Source: Lachnospiraceae bacterium
Lineage (GTDB): Bacteria; Bacillota; Clostridia; Lachnospirales; Lachnospiraceae
Length of the DNA: 64,000 nucleotides
Direction of reading: 5' to 3'
NCBI GenBank assembly: GCA_009774245.1
Contig: VSNM01000012.1
Coordinates: 1-64,000 of the forward strand
In this document: in pieces, positions 26,607 through 35,786 of the stretch
Numbering within the stretch: the stretch's first letter is position 1
Layout: every line of letters begins with the position of its first letter
Made by a program: the position numbers and the translations under genes
The notes under the pieces: model-generated
The model's input: the letters and a program-made list of their open reading frames with translations, nothing else
What the model was told of the DNA's origin: nothing
Databases searched by the model: none

Positions 26607-27815
26607 TTGAATATTGTGGAGCTTATGCTCACCACAATTAAGGCGAAGCTGATGCCGGTTCTGAACAAGCTCAAACTGTTGACGAACGGGAGTTTTATCA
26701 GGAATAAGCTGCTGGTGCGCGTGAGGAATTTCTTTTTCCGGCTGCTGGATATCAGGCCGCGCGACGAGCGGGACTATTATCCGTTTCTGTGGTGGCTTGT
26801 CAGCAGGCGTCTTGCGATGGCCGCTGTGGTGGTCATCAGCGTGCTCTGCATCAGTTTCCTATGGAGCTCGAAGCCTGACCGGACCAGGAGTGACAATCCG
26901 TACAAGGCGTACAAGTATGACTCGCTCATGTTGAAATTCACCACCGGAAAGGCGCAGATCCTGGGAAAGTCGGGTTATATGGCCTATGTGGGAGATGTGG
27001 AGAAGGGAACGGTAAAGGGGCGGGGGACGCTGTACGGACCGCAGGGCAATATCGTCTACGACGGGGAGTTTGACGCCAACGCCTACAACGGCACAGGAAA
27101 ATATTATGAAGATTCCCGGCTGCGGTACGAGGGTACCTTTAAGGACAACCTGTATGAGGGCGAGGGAAAATTGTACCGGGACAATGAGGCGCTGTGGTAT
27201 GAGGGCGGTTTTCATATGGGATGCATGTCGGGCGAGGGAACGCTGTATGACGCTTTTCAGACACCGGTTTACAAGGGACGTTTTCAGGAGAACAGGATTG
27301 TGTATCAGGAGCTGATCGGGAAGGGAACAGCAGAGGTATCTGAAATGTACATGGGTGCGCGTGAGATCATTACCGCCGCCGATGTCTATGCGGTGTACAT
27401 GAAAGCGATCGATGCGATGTATTTCGGGGACGACGCGGGCAATACCCTGGAGGAGGAATTTGTCGTCAGGGGGATATACGTTCTGCAGCCGCAGGTTTAT
27501 CTGGACGGACAGATGATGGAGGATATCCCGCAGATCAGGGAGTGCCTGGGGGAGCCGGTCTATGAGGGAAATACGTATCTGGAGGCGGAGGATGAGATCG
27601 CGCTGAACAGGGCGTGTGAGCTGACCGGGGAAAACGTCTTGTATGGAAAATCAGGGTGCAGGGAGATGCCGGTCTATGATGATGTGACAGAGGTCAGCGA
27701 ATTTGACGGGGATTATCAGGCGTACATCTATGTGTATGAGAATGAGGGAATCGTCTACACCTTTTTCTGCAAGGACAAGGATGCGGGATTTGATTTTTAT
27801 AGAATGGAAGCGTGA
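26607..27815 (+). CDS. Single-TM protein with about five MORN repeats
   Basis: 402 residues from a TTG at 26607 with GGGAGGA 6 nt upstream. A basic N-terminal amphipathic part (about 1-65), one TM helix (about 69-88), then outside MORN repeats at about 124-230 (GDVEKGTVKGRGTLYGPQG, GEFDANAYNGTGKYY, GTFKDNLYEGEGKLY) and a C-terminal alpha/beta domain of unknown kind. MORN repeats bind membranes, wall polymers or partner proteins. Placed between the cyclase-like sensor and the TolC-like gene, it is probably an envelope part of the CIS. Confidence 0.75.
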   Translation: MNIVELMLTTIKAKLMPVLNKLKLLTNGSFIRNKLLVRVRNFFFRLLDIRPRDERDYYPFLWWLVSRRLAMAAVVVISVLCISFLWSSKPDRTRSDNPYKAYKYDSLMLKFTTGKAQILGKSGYMAYVGDVEKGTVKGRGTLYGPQGNIVYDGEFDANAYNGTGKYYEDSRLRYEGTFKDNLYEGEGKLYRDNEALWYEGGFHMGCMSGEGTLYDAFQTPVYKGRFQENRIVYQELIGKGTAEVSEMYMGAREIITAADVYAVYMKAIDAMYFGDDAGNTLEEEFVVRGIYVLQPQVYLDGQMMEDIPQIRECLGEPVYEGNTYLEAEDEIALNRACELTGENVLYGKSGCREMPVYDDVTEVSEFDGDYQAYIYVYENEGIVYTFFCKDKDAGFDFYRMEA

Positions 27816-27832
27816 GAAAGGGGGAGTGCACA

Positions 27833-29863
27833 TTGGGCAGGAGACTGATCGCATGGCTGCTGCTGGCTGTGCTGCTGGTTCCCGCGGCCGCACTGGCGCA
27901 GCCGCTTGGAGTAGTGGCGGCGACAAACAAACTGTCGCTCGAGAAAGCCCAAAAGCTGGCTGTCGCCAACTCGGAAACGTATCGGAAAATCCAGAATAAG
28001 ATCGAGCTGCAGGAAATCAAGTATGCCACGGCTGTAAAGTCTATCAAGATGAAGAAAAAGAATATGTCGACCTTTCGCTGGACGCCGCTGTTATCGTTCA
28101 AGTTTCCGGAGAAGACGACGCTGGCGGACGAGTATGAGTGGCAGTACAAGCCTCTGCAGATTTCCTGCACGATTCAGGAGTTAAAGCATCAGCTTGAGGA
28201 TGACAGGCTTGCAAGCCGCGAGAAGGTGACGCAGGTGTTCGTGGAGACATACATATGCCAGGAGAAGATCAGCTTCTATGAGGAGCTTCTGTCGACGGCG
28301 CAGGATACCCTGCAGCGAAACAGGATTCGACTGGCGTCGGGGGAGGCCAGACAGGCCGATGTGGACAAAATGCAGCAGAAGGTGAGCAGGCTGACGACAG
28401 ACCTGGCGCTGCAGATGCGCACCTTTGAGAATAACAAGAGCGAGCTTACCAAACTGATCGGTCTGGATGTGACCAGCGGCTATGTATTTCTGGAGCCGCT
28501 GGTGGATGCGGATATTCCGCGGGAAGTCTTGGACGAGCTGGTGGATTACACGCTGGAGCGTGACCACGAGTACTATGATGTGCGGCTTGAGACGCAGTTG
28601 TCGCTCAGGAGTCTGAATATGATCAAAAGCATGATGGAGAGCAAGTACGGGAGAAAGCTCAATCCGGTACAGCCATTTATCCAGCAGGCGTTAAACGGGG
28701 AGAAGATCGATGGATCGGCGTTTAAGAAGGTCTATAACCAGATGCTGGAGGATATCGATGAACCTTGGGATGGCAGTTTCCGGATACTGTTTTTCCGCTT
28801 TCCTAAGGAGTGGTTCAAGGGTTCTGTGGACGGTTCGCGCTATGTCGAGGACGATCCTTATGTGCTGTATACAGGAGCGCTCGAGTACGCGGACGCGGCG
28901 CGCGAACAGAAATCCGCCAAGGAGGAGCTGGTAAAGCGGGTGCGCAATGACTTTGAGACGATCAAGACGGCGCAGATCGCTTACAGGGACGCTGTGCGCG
29001 CCCTGGACGAGCTTGCGGTAGATCTGGACAAGGGCATACAGCGCAACAGAATGGGAAGCATGTCCTATGAGGAATTGTCAGACATCCAGACAGAGTATGA
29101 GGAACAGGAGCTCTCGAAGCTGGAGCTTCTGGGGGAGTACAGCAGCCTGCTGTACGCTTATGACAGACTGACCTGCGGCGGCATCACCGCGTTTCTGGAG
29201 GGGACGGACATCAACATGGTGACAGCGCAGGGAGGCAACAGCTTCCTGGCGGACGAGGTGAAGGGTATGGCGTATTACTACATTGAGTTTGCGGTGGAGG
29301 AGAATCTGTTTCGTCTCGGCGTCAGCATCCCGGAGGACTTTTCGGTGGACATCACGCACTTTGCGCTGTATGTGAACGGGGAGCAGATCGGGGACAGGAC
29401 GGAGAAGGACAGGTATCTGGAGCATCTGGGGCTCGATCTGGACAATACGGAGAGTGTGAAGCTGTATCTGTATAATGAAGATGAGCTGGTCGAGGTGTGT
29501 GAGATCAACCCGTCGGTGTATCAGGATACGCTAGAGATCACGGGCGGCTACACGCTTGAGAAGGATACGCAGATCAGGACAGTGGCGACTTACAGCTACA
29601 CGCTCGACAACAGTACGAACACGGCGCTGCTCACGATCACGGCGGAGAAGACAGAACCCATCGCGTATTACCGGCTTGAGGACAAAGATGGAAACAGGAT
29701 ATCGGGTGAGGAACTGATTCGCATCGACAGCGCGTTTCGATATCTCTCACTTCTGGTCGGGGATTTTTCGGGTGTTGTGGCGGTGTTCTATGACCGGTCG
29801 GGGAGTATGCTGTACAAGGGAAACTTTGAGACAGGTATCGCGCGTATCGTGGTGGAAGAGTGA
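27833..29863 (+). CDS. Secreted TolC-like coiled-coil protein with extra beta-rich C-terminal domain
   Basis: 676 residues. I place the start at TTG 27833: GGGGGAG lies 6 nt before it and it gives a clean signal peptide (MGRRLIAWLLLAVLLVPA, likely cut after ALA). The long frame from GTG 27812 merely overlaps the upstream stop. After the signal, LSLEKAQKLAVANSETYRKI, later LQRNRIRLASGEARQADV and a second long helix block (DALDELAVDLDKG-like) follow the helical hairpin pattern of outer membrane efflux (TolC-family) proteins in duplicate. From about residue 470 a beta-rich domain without known match follows. There is no outer membrane in this lineage by inference, so it may form a helical channel or sleeve through the wall. 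Confidence 0.7.
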   Translation: MGRRLIAWLLLAVLLVPAAALAQPLGVVAATNKLSLEKAQKLAVANSETYRKIQNKIELQEIKYATAVKSIKMKKKNMSTFRWTPLLSFKFPEKTTLADEYEWQYKPLQISCTIQELKHQLEDDRLASREKVTQVFVETYICQEKISFYEELLSTAQDTLQRNRIRLASGEARQADVDKMQQKVSRLTTDLALQMRTFENNKSELTKLIGLDVTSGYVFLEPLVDADIPREVLDELVDYTLERDHEYYDVRLETQLSLRSLNMIKSMMESKYGRKLNPVQPFIQQALNGEKIDGSAFKKVYNQMLEDIDEPWDGSFRILFFRFPKEWFKGSVDGSRYVEDDPYVLYTGALEYADAAREQKSAKEELVKRVRNDFETIKTAQIAYRDAVRALDELAVDLDKGIQRNRMGSMSYEELSDIQTEYEEQELSKLELLGEYSSLLYAYDRLTCGGITAFLEGTDINMVTAQGGNSFLADEVKGMAYYYIEFAVEENLFRLGVSIPEDFSVDITHFALYVNGEQIGDRTEKDRYLEHLGLDLDNTESVKLYLYNEDELVEVCEINPSVYQDTLEITGGYTLEKDTQIRTVATYSYTLDNSTNTALLTITAEKTEPIAYYRLEDKDGNRISGEELIRIDSAFRYLSLLVGDFSGVVAVFYDRSGSMLYKGNFETGIARIVVEE

Positions 29864-29905
29864 GCTGTATGATATGAGACGAGACGAGCAGAGAGGAGGG
29901 ATAGC

Positions 29906-32515
29906 ATGACAGTAAGGCGCAGGGCAGGGACAGCTGTCGTGCTGGCGGTATTGGCGCTGGCACTGGCGCTGTGTTTCGGGAAGAATGCCGCCATGGCGCT
30001 GTTTGACCAGGGGAAGGCTGTGCGGATAGATCCCTCCGCGATCGAGGATTCCACGCTGATCATCGGGACGCATCTCATTTATCTGCATTCGCTGAATGAG
30101 GGTATTTATGAGATCGCGGTGCAGTCCGCGGCCGATTCCGGACAGGACAGGCGGTACTACAAATCAGAGCTTGCGGGCGGGATTTGGATGGACATCACGG
30201 ATGCGGGCTCGATCAGCGACATTTCCGCGGGCGGACTCGTGGCTGACGAGAATGAGATCGCGCGCCTGTATCTGACGCATCACACAAAGTCGGACGGGAT
30301 CACCTACAACCTGCAGACCAAGCAGCCGATCTGCATATATGATATTGTCTATGTGTACGATCTGGAGAATCTGCCGGAGCTGGAGCCCTTAAAACTGCAG
30401 TACGACAAGCTGAGGGAGTCCAGGAGCGGGACAAAGACGGATAAGCGCAATATCAAGCTGATCAGGGATTTTTTCGCGACGGAGGTGCGGACGGACGATA
30501 CCCAGCAGTATGACCGGCAGCTCCAGGCCCTGCAGGAATATTATGAGGAGCTGTCCGCGAACGATGCGGACTCAAAGTACCTTGAGACAGCGCTCACCGT
30601 GATGGAAAAGATCAGCAATGCCAGAAAAGCGCAGGTGTTTGCGATTGTCAGGGACGCACTTGAGAAGCTGCAGGGCGATGTGGCGGATGCGGCGGACGAT
30701 GGCGTGCAGATCGACGACGCGCTACTGACCTCGATCGGGGACAGTCAGTATGCGCTCGAGGAGAGCTGCGCGGAGGCGGAGGGCAATATGCTCGCTGAGC
30801 AGGAGGGCGCTGTGTCTGAGAAGGAGTACGAGCTCTGTATGAGTATGGTGTCAAACGCGGAGGGCGGCAATTATTCGGGGTGCGACGAGCAGAATCTGCA
30901 GCTGCAGTATCTTGACAATATCAACGACGGCAGGATTGTCGATGCGGCCGCGGAATTAAAGCTTTTGGAGGAGCTGACGGAGAGTGCGGATGTGCGTTAC
31001 GGCGTTGCGCTCTCGGAGGGGATGACGCCGGAGTACCAGGTACTGGTGTCAAAGAATGTGTCGCATGCGGCGCGGGAAAACCGCATGAATGCGGATGTTG
31101 CTGGCGCCGCTGCGGCACGCGGGGAGCTGGAATTTCTGATTCAGGGAACCGTTGACCGCAGGGAGAGCATCGGGGAGCTGGCCGGCAGGGAGACGCAGGA
31201 GTATATCCTGCAGAAAATACAGGAGGCGGCGAAATTCAAGGCAGTCGTCAAGCAGGATGATTATGCGGAGAAATATCAGAGCTCTGTCGCAGAGTACGTC
31301 CAATGGCTCAACAGTCTGCTTGACAGCATAAGGCCGACGGGTAGCGAACAGGGCGAGGAGAAAACCCTGTATGAACAGAAGGAGGCGCTGCAGGAGCAGA
31401 AGCTCAAAGCGCTGGATGCGCTCGATCTCGACACGGCAAAGCGGATTGACGCAAAGATTGCCGATGTCGATGAGAAGATCGGCGCACTGGAGTCGGTGCA
31501 GTCGGAGAAGCTGGAGGAGCTGACGGAGAGGAAGTCAGAGCTGGAAGCACGGCTGTCACAGAATCCGCAGGATATGGAGCTTCAGGTCGAGGTCAGCAGG
31601 CTGGAGGCGCAATTGGCGGCGGGACAGTCGGCTCTGTCCGACAGCAGTCAGGCGGCAAACATCATGGAGAGCAAAAATGAGATTCTCGGTTTGCTGGCGG
31701 ACGGGGATACCGGCGCCGTCGCGATGGGGCGGCTGACAGACAATGTGGACCTGCTGACATCGATGCTGGAGGACGGCTCACCGCTTGCGCTTGCGGCGAT
31801 GAAGGAGGTCTATGGGAAAATGCTCGCAAAGTCGGAGCTGGAGGATAACAGCGCGTATGACAGCCTGAAGGAGGGAATCGAGACGGCTGTGTCCGAGAGC
31901 GCGGTCAGCGCAGGAACGGCAGATTCGTTATCGCCTGAGCGTGCTGGGGATATCGTCGCGGATGCTTTGGGTGTCCCTGCGCTGCTAGATACGAATGGCT
32001 CCCTGTCATCAGAAGGTCTGGCCGCGGCGTCGCAGGAGGATTTGCTGGCTGCGCTGCTGGCGCTTGGCGATTATGATGATGAGATTGCGGGTGAGTCGAC
32101 GAAGGCGCTGACAGAGGGACTGGCGGCATCCATGGAACAGAGCGGCGCGTGCGTTATATTTCAGACGCAGCGGCAGCATGCGGAGACCTATGTGCCGGCC
32201 GAAATGCTCGCGCGGTATCTGGGATATCGGTATGTGTGGAATGAGACACGGAAAAATGCGGTGCTGTCACAGGGCAGGGTGTATTATAGCTTTATGGCAT
32301 ATGACGACCAGGTGCAGACTGAGAAGGATGAGGCATTGACCATGGAGCGGCCGGCTGTATTTGCCGGACAATTGTTGATACCGGATTCCTTTGTACAGAA
32401 GCAGTTTGACTGTTATGTCTATGACATTTCAGGGACAGGCTATTCTGTGCTTGTGAATGATAAAGTTGTTGAGAGATCACAGGAGATACTTTCTGAGCTG
32501 TTAAGGGGCTCATAA
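29906..32515 (+). CDS. Secreted coiled-coil protein ending in a copper-amine-oxidase-N-like domain
   Basis: 869 residues, ATG 29906 behind GAGAGGAGGG. Signal peptide or uncleaved anchor at about 6-30 (VVLAVLALALALCFG). The centre, about 150-750, is helical and Glu/Ala/Gln-rich, with strong coiled coil at about 480-570 (LQEQKLKALDALDLDTAKR, EKLEELTERKSELEARL). The last 110 residues (AEMLARYLGYRYVWNE, VYYSFMAYDD, LLIPDSFVQKQFDC) resemble the copper-amine-oxidase N-terminal-type domain common on clostridial surface proteins, where it is a binding module. Likely an extracytoplasmic stalk or housing of the CIS. Confidence 0.7.
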   Translation: MTVRRRAGTAVVLAVLALALALCFGKNAAMALFDQGKAVRIDPSAIEDSTLIIGTHLIYLHSLNEGIYEIAVQSAADSGQDRRYYKSELAGGIWMDITDAGSISDISAGGLVADENEIARLYLTHHTKSDGITYNLQTKQPICIYDIVYVYDLENLPELEPLKLQYDKLRESRSGTKTDKRNIKLIRDFFATEVRTDDTQQYDRQLQALQEYYEELSANDADSKYLETALTVMEKISNARKAQVFAIVRDALEKLQGDVADAADDGVQIDDALLTSIGDSQYALEESCAEAEGNMLAEQEGAVSEKEYELCMSMVSNAEGGNYSGCDEQNLQLQYLDNINDGRIVDAAAELKLLEELTESADVRYGVALSEGMTPEYQVLVSKNVSHAARENRMNADVAGAAAARGELEFLIQGTVDRRESIGELAGRETQEYILQKIQEAAKFKAVVKQDDYAEKYQSSVAEYVQWLNSLLDSIRPTGSEQGEEKTLYEQKEALQEQKLKALDALDLDTAKRIDAKIADVDEKIGALESVQSEKLEELTERKSELEARLSQNPQDMELQVEVSRLEAQLAAGQSALSDSSQAANIMESKNEILGLLADGDTGAVAMGRLTDNVDLLTSMLEDGSPLALAAMKEVYGKMLAKSELEDNSAYDSLKEGIETAVSESAVSAGTADSLSPERAGDIVADALGVPALLDTNGSLSSEGLAAASQEDLLAALLALGDYDDEIAGESTKALTEGLAASMEQSGACVIFQTQRQHAETYVPAEMLARYLGYRYVWNETRKNAVLSQGRVYYSFMAYDDQVQTEKDEALTMERPAVFAGQLLIPDSFVQKQFDCYVYDISGTGYSVLVNDKVVERSQEILSELLRGS

Positions 32516-32545
32516 AGTGACAGCTTCGGAGAAAGGAGGATATGG

Positions 32546-32929
32546 ATGGGATTGGCAGTGGTTGCGGGCGCGTCGGTGCTGTGTCCGTTTGGCACGACGC
32601 CGGCCAGTCTTGCGGTGACGTCGCAGAGTACGCTTCTCGCGGAGGGAAAACCTGTGGCGACCATAGCGGATACGTCGGCGGCAAATATTCCAACCTGCGG
32701 TATGTGCTCGTCACTCGCAAATCCACAGGTGGCGTCCGCCACCGCGGCAGCGCTGGGGGTGCTCACGCCGCAGCCGTGTATTCCGGTCATAGCGGGGACA
32801 TGGACTGCGGTCCAGACGAAATGCATCGCGGGCGGCAAACCCTGTCTAACAACGGGGGCGACGGCCGTGTGCAGCTATGGCGGGACACTGAGTATTATAA
32901 ATCCAGGTCAGACAACAGTGTTATTATAA
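32546..32929 (+). CDS. PAAR-like tip protein (DUF4280)
   Basis: 127 residues, ATG 32546 downstream of AAAGGAGGAT. It resembles the DUF4280 family: VVAGASVLCPFGTTPASL, GMCSSLANPQVASATAAALG, TPQPCIPVI, GKPCLTTGATAVCSYGG and SIINPGQ follow the family order. Six Cys are present; a metal-binding role at the tip is plausible. PAAR-like proteins sharpen the gpV/VgrG spike and can carry effectors. Here it stands alone, without fused effector, and precedes the sheath gene by 34 nt instead of following the spike gene as in Afp. Confidence 0.9.
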   Translation: MGLAVVAGASVLCPFGTTPASLAVTSQSTLLAEGKPVATIADTSAANIPTCGMCSSLANPQVASATAAALGVLTPQPCIPVIAGTWTAVQTKCIAGGKPCLTTGATAVCSYGGTLSIINPGQTTVLL

Positions 32930-32963
32930 TATTAGAAAAACGCAAATGCGAAAGGAGAAAGAG

Positions 32964-34667
32964 ATGGCAGAATATTTATCACCAGGAGTATATGTGGAGG
33001 AGTATGACAATTCCCCGCGCTCAATCGAGGGAGTGGGCACGAGCGCTGCCGGTTTTGTGGGAATGGCAGTCAGGGGAGCGGCGAAGGGAGCACCCTCGCT
33101 GATCACCAATTTCGCGGGTTTTCTGCGCGAGTTTGGGGGATATCTGAGTGAGTTTACACACAGGGAGTATCGTTACCTGGCAGGGTGCGTGGAGCAGTTT
33201 TTCGCAAACGGCGGCACGCGCTGCTATGTGGCGCGGGTGACTGCGCCGGGTGCGGAGGCAGCAGGCACAAAGCTCGGCATTATGCAGGTTGACGCGGCGA
33301 ACGAGGGCGTGTGGGGAAATCGTATCCAGCTGACGGCGGTCTCCGTGACGAAGAAGAAGCTGCAGCTGATGGAGAAGCTGCAGGACAACACATACAGGGC
33401 AAAGAGTGCGGACGGCCTGCTCGAGGGCGATATCGTGGTGTTTGAGGAGGAGTACAACCGCATTTCCTCAATCTTTGACAATAATATTACCTTTGAGAAG
33501 GCGTTTGCAAACGATCCGACGGACGCAGATCTCGTGCCGAAGAAAGTACTGTATCTTGTTGAGACTGACATTCAGGTAAGGTATAATGAGATGGTGGAGA
33601 ATTATACAGGCCTCAGCTTCAACATCGCTTCGCCGAGCTACATTGAAGGGAGAATGAGGAAGAGTGAGCTGGTCCGGGTGCAGGTGGAGCCTATGAATGC
33701 TGCGGCTGATCCGGTGGAACAGCTCTTTGGGAATGGCAAGAAATCAGGAACCGCGATTCTGACAGGCGGAAGCGACGGAAATATCGAGGCCGTCACGGCG
33801 GGGACTTTTATCGGGGAGGACAACGGACCGGGAAACAGGACGGGAATCCAGGCATTTATCGAGAATGATCAGGTCAGCATGATGGCGGTTCCGGGGATTA
33901 CCATGCCGGATGTCATCGTCTCCCTCGTCTCGCACTGTGAGAACATGAAGAACCGCTTTGCCGTGCTCGACATGCCGTTTGACTGCGTGAAGACCAAGGA
34001 GCTGATCGAGTACCGCGAGATGATTGACAGTACCTATGCCGCGATGTATCACCCGTGGCTTCAGGTCTTTGACCGCTCGACACAGAAGTCCGGATTCTTC
34101 CCGCCGTCGGGTGCTGTGATGGGCGTCTATGCGCGGACGGACATCGCGCGGGGCGTGCACAAGGCGCCGGCGAATGAGACTGTGATGTGCACGGACCTCA
34201 GCGTCAATTATAATAAAGGCGAGCAGGATATACTGAATCCGGCGGGAATCAATCTGATCCGCAGGCTTCCGGGGCAGGGCATCCGCGTGTGGGGCGCGCG
34301 GACTGCGAGCAGCAACAGCGCATACAAATACGTCAATGTCAGGAGGCTCTTTATCTACGTGGAGGAGAGCATCCGGGTAAATACCAACTGGGTGGTGTTT
34401 GAGCCGAATGACACGACATTGTGGACGAGAGTCAGCATCACGATATCCGCGTTTCTCGATACGCTGTGGAGGAGCGGTATGCTTGCGGGCGCGACGCCGG
34501 AGGAGAGCTATTTTGTCGAGATCGGCGCGTCGACGATGACGCAGGATGACATCAGGAACGGACGGCTGATCTGCAACATCGGCATAGCGCCCTCGCGCCC
34601 CGCGGAGTTTGTGATCTTCAGGGTGACACAGTACACGGCGGAGGCAGGTTCCGGTTCGGAGGAATAA
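32964..34667 (+). CDS. Contractile tail sheath protein
   Basis: 567 residues. ATG 32964 has AAAGGAG 7 nt upstream; the longer ATG at 32946 has none. N-terminal SPGVYVEEYDNSPRSIEGVG and the core pieces FFANGGTRCYVARV and FAVLDMPFDC, with the C-terminal block YVNVRRLFIYVEESI, NTNWVVFEPND and FRVTQY, are those of phage sheath/eCIS sheath proteins (Phage_sheath_1 type). It polymerises around the tube and contracts on triggering. Only one sheath gene is present, whereas Afp/PVC have three and T6SS has a TssB/TssC pair. Confidence 0.96.
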   Translation: MAEYLSPGVYVEEYDNSPRSIEGVGTSAAGFVGMAVRGAAKGAPSLITNFAGFLREFGGYLSEFTHREYRYLAGCVEQFFANGGTRCYVARVTAPGAEAAGTKLGIMQVDAANEGVWGNRIQLTAVSVTKKKLQLMEKLQDNTYRAKSADGLLEGDIVVFEEEYNRISSIFDNNITFEKAFANDPTDADLVPKKVLYLVETDIQVRYNEMVENYTGLSFNIASPSYIEGRMRKSELVRVQVEPMNAAADPVEQLFGNGKKSGTAILTGGSDGNIEAVTAGTFIGEDNGPGNRTGIQAFIENDQVSMMAVPGITMPDVIVSLVSHCENMKNRFAVLDMPFDCVKTKELIEYREMIDSTYAAMYHPWLQVFDRSTQKSGFFPPSGAVMGVYARTDIARGVHKAPANETVMCTDLSVNYNKGEQDILNPAGINLIRRLPGQGIRVWGARTASSNSAYKYVNVRRLFIYVEESIRVNTNWVVFEPNDTTLWTRVSITISAFLDTLWRSGMLAGATPEESYFVEIGASTMTQDDIRNGRLICNIGIAPSRPAEFVIFRVTQYTAEAGSGSEE

Positions 34668-34710
34668 ATCAGAGGAATAAATATAAATCAGTAGCAAAGG
34701 AGTAGAGATT

Positions 34711-35205
34711 ATGGCAACTTATGATAATGGTTCAGGATTAGCATATCCATTGACAAAGATGAATTTCCTCGTCACGGTCGATTCTGTGAGCGGAACGGCT
34801 GCATTCAGCGAGGTCAGCGGTGTGGAGGCATCTGTGGATGTCATCGAGTTCCGGCAGGGAAACGCGAACAGCATGGCGCCGGTCAAGATGCCGGGGCTGG
34901 TCAAACACGGAAACGTCACCCTGAAGATGGGTTACACGCTCGACAATGCATTTAAGACGTGGATACAGGAGTGTGTGAGTGAGACGAGGGGCGAGATGCC
35001 GCGCTCCAAGGTGTCGATCGAGCTGATTGACACCAATCAGGGGACGCCGGCCACGGCAGTCACAAGCATTCAGGGGACCAGGGTGTGGGTACTGACAAAC
35101 GCGTGGGTGGCGAAGTACAATGCGCCGGACCTGAACGCGACGGCAAACGAGGTGGCGATTGAGTCTGTCGAGATTGCGTATGAAGAATTGGTAATACCGA
35201 ATTGA
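34711..35205 (+). CDS. Inner tube protein (T4 gp19-like)
   Basis: 164 residues. YPLTKMNFLVTVDSVSG, FSEVSGVEASVDVIEFRQG and VTLKMGYTLDNAFKTWI match the phage tail region/tail tube family used by eCIS (Afp1/Afp5-like). Hexameric rings of it stack inside the sheath. ATG 34711 follows AAAGGAG. Separated by 43 nt from the sheath gene. Confidence 0.95.
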   Translation: MATYDNGSGLAYPLTKMNFLVTVDSVSGTAAFSEVSGVEASVDVIEFRQGNANSMAPVKMPGLVKHGNVTLKMGYTLDNAFKTWIQECVSETRGEMPRSKVSIELIDTNQGTPATAVTSIQGTRVWVLTNAWVAKYNAPDLNATANEVAIESVEIAYEELVIPN

Positions 35206-35229
35206 TGGTGGTAAACGGGAGGAATACAG

Positions 35230-35598
35230 ATGGATATGCAGACGGTCTATGAGTTTGAACTGCCCAGGGGGTATGTGGACGGCAGCGGGGGACTCCATAA
35301 GCGGGGCAAGATGCGTCTCGCCACAGCGGGGGACGAGATCAGCGCCACGAGAGATCCGAGGGTATTGAGCAATCCTTCCTATCTCAGCATCGTCGTTCTG
35401 GCGAAGGTCATCACGGAGCTTGAGGGTGTGGAGATGGTCACGACTACCCTGATTGAGAAGCTGTTTACGGCGGACATGGCGTTTCTGCAGGATATGTACC
35501 AGAAGATCAACAATGTGGAGCCGGTCATGATCCGGGCAGTCTGTCCGGAGTGCGGGGCTGTGCATGAGGTGCCGTTAAATTTTACACGAGAGGGATAA
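35230..35598 (+). CDS. Zn-ribbon tail assembly chaperone-like protein
   Basis: 122 residues. N-terminal YEFELPRGYVDGSGGLHKRGKMRLATAGDE and the middle LSIVVLAKVITELEGV resemble phage tail assembly proteins found between the two tube genes of eCIS clusters. Near the end CPECGAVHEVPL gives two Cys and a His, half a zinc ribbon. Probable role: chaperone for tube or tape-measure protein. Its TAA overlaps the upstream part of the next small frame. Confidence 0.8.
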   Translation: MDMQTVYEFELPRGYVDGSGGLHKRGKMRLATAGDEISATRDPRVLSNPSYLSIVVLAKVITELEGVEMVTTTLIEKLFTADMAFLQDMYQKINNVEPVMIRAVCPECGAVHEVPLNFTREG

Positions 35599-35786
35599 GG
35601 CTCTATCCGGCCGAGGAGATGTACAGGGAGATGGCGTTTATCTCGTACTATTTTCACTGGAGTGACGAGTCTGTGCTGGGCATGGAACACACGATGCGGA
35701 GAAAATGGTGCAGCGAAATCTCGGACATCAACAGGAGCCTGTCCCTCTCAGACCAACAGAAGGAAAAAGGAAGGAGTTTGTTTTGA
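35595..35786 (+). CDS. Small eCIS protein (DUF6760-like), start uncertain
   Basis: Up to 63 residues. In the third frame RLYPAEEMYREMAFISYYFHW, MEHTMRRKW and EISDINRS match the short protein that in eCIS clusters directly follows the Zn-ribbon gene (DUF6760-like: LYEEVAFIAYHFHW pattern). The conserved part reaches back to 35598, where the only in-frame candidate is ATA at 35595, overlapping the preceding TAA in the manner of a coupled ATGA. ATG codons at 35619 and 35631 would cut into the conserved part and have poorly spaced sites. Either a non-canonical start is used or a normal start was mutated. It ends at TGA 35784-35786, overlapping the next gene's TTG. Confidence 0.65.
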   Translation: MRLYPAEEMYREMAFISYYFHWSDESVLGMEHTMRRKWCSEISDINRSLSLSDQQKEKGRSLF

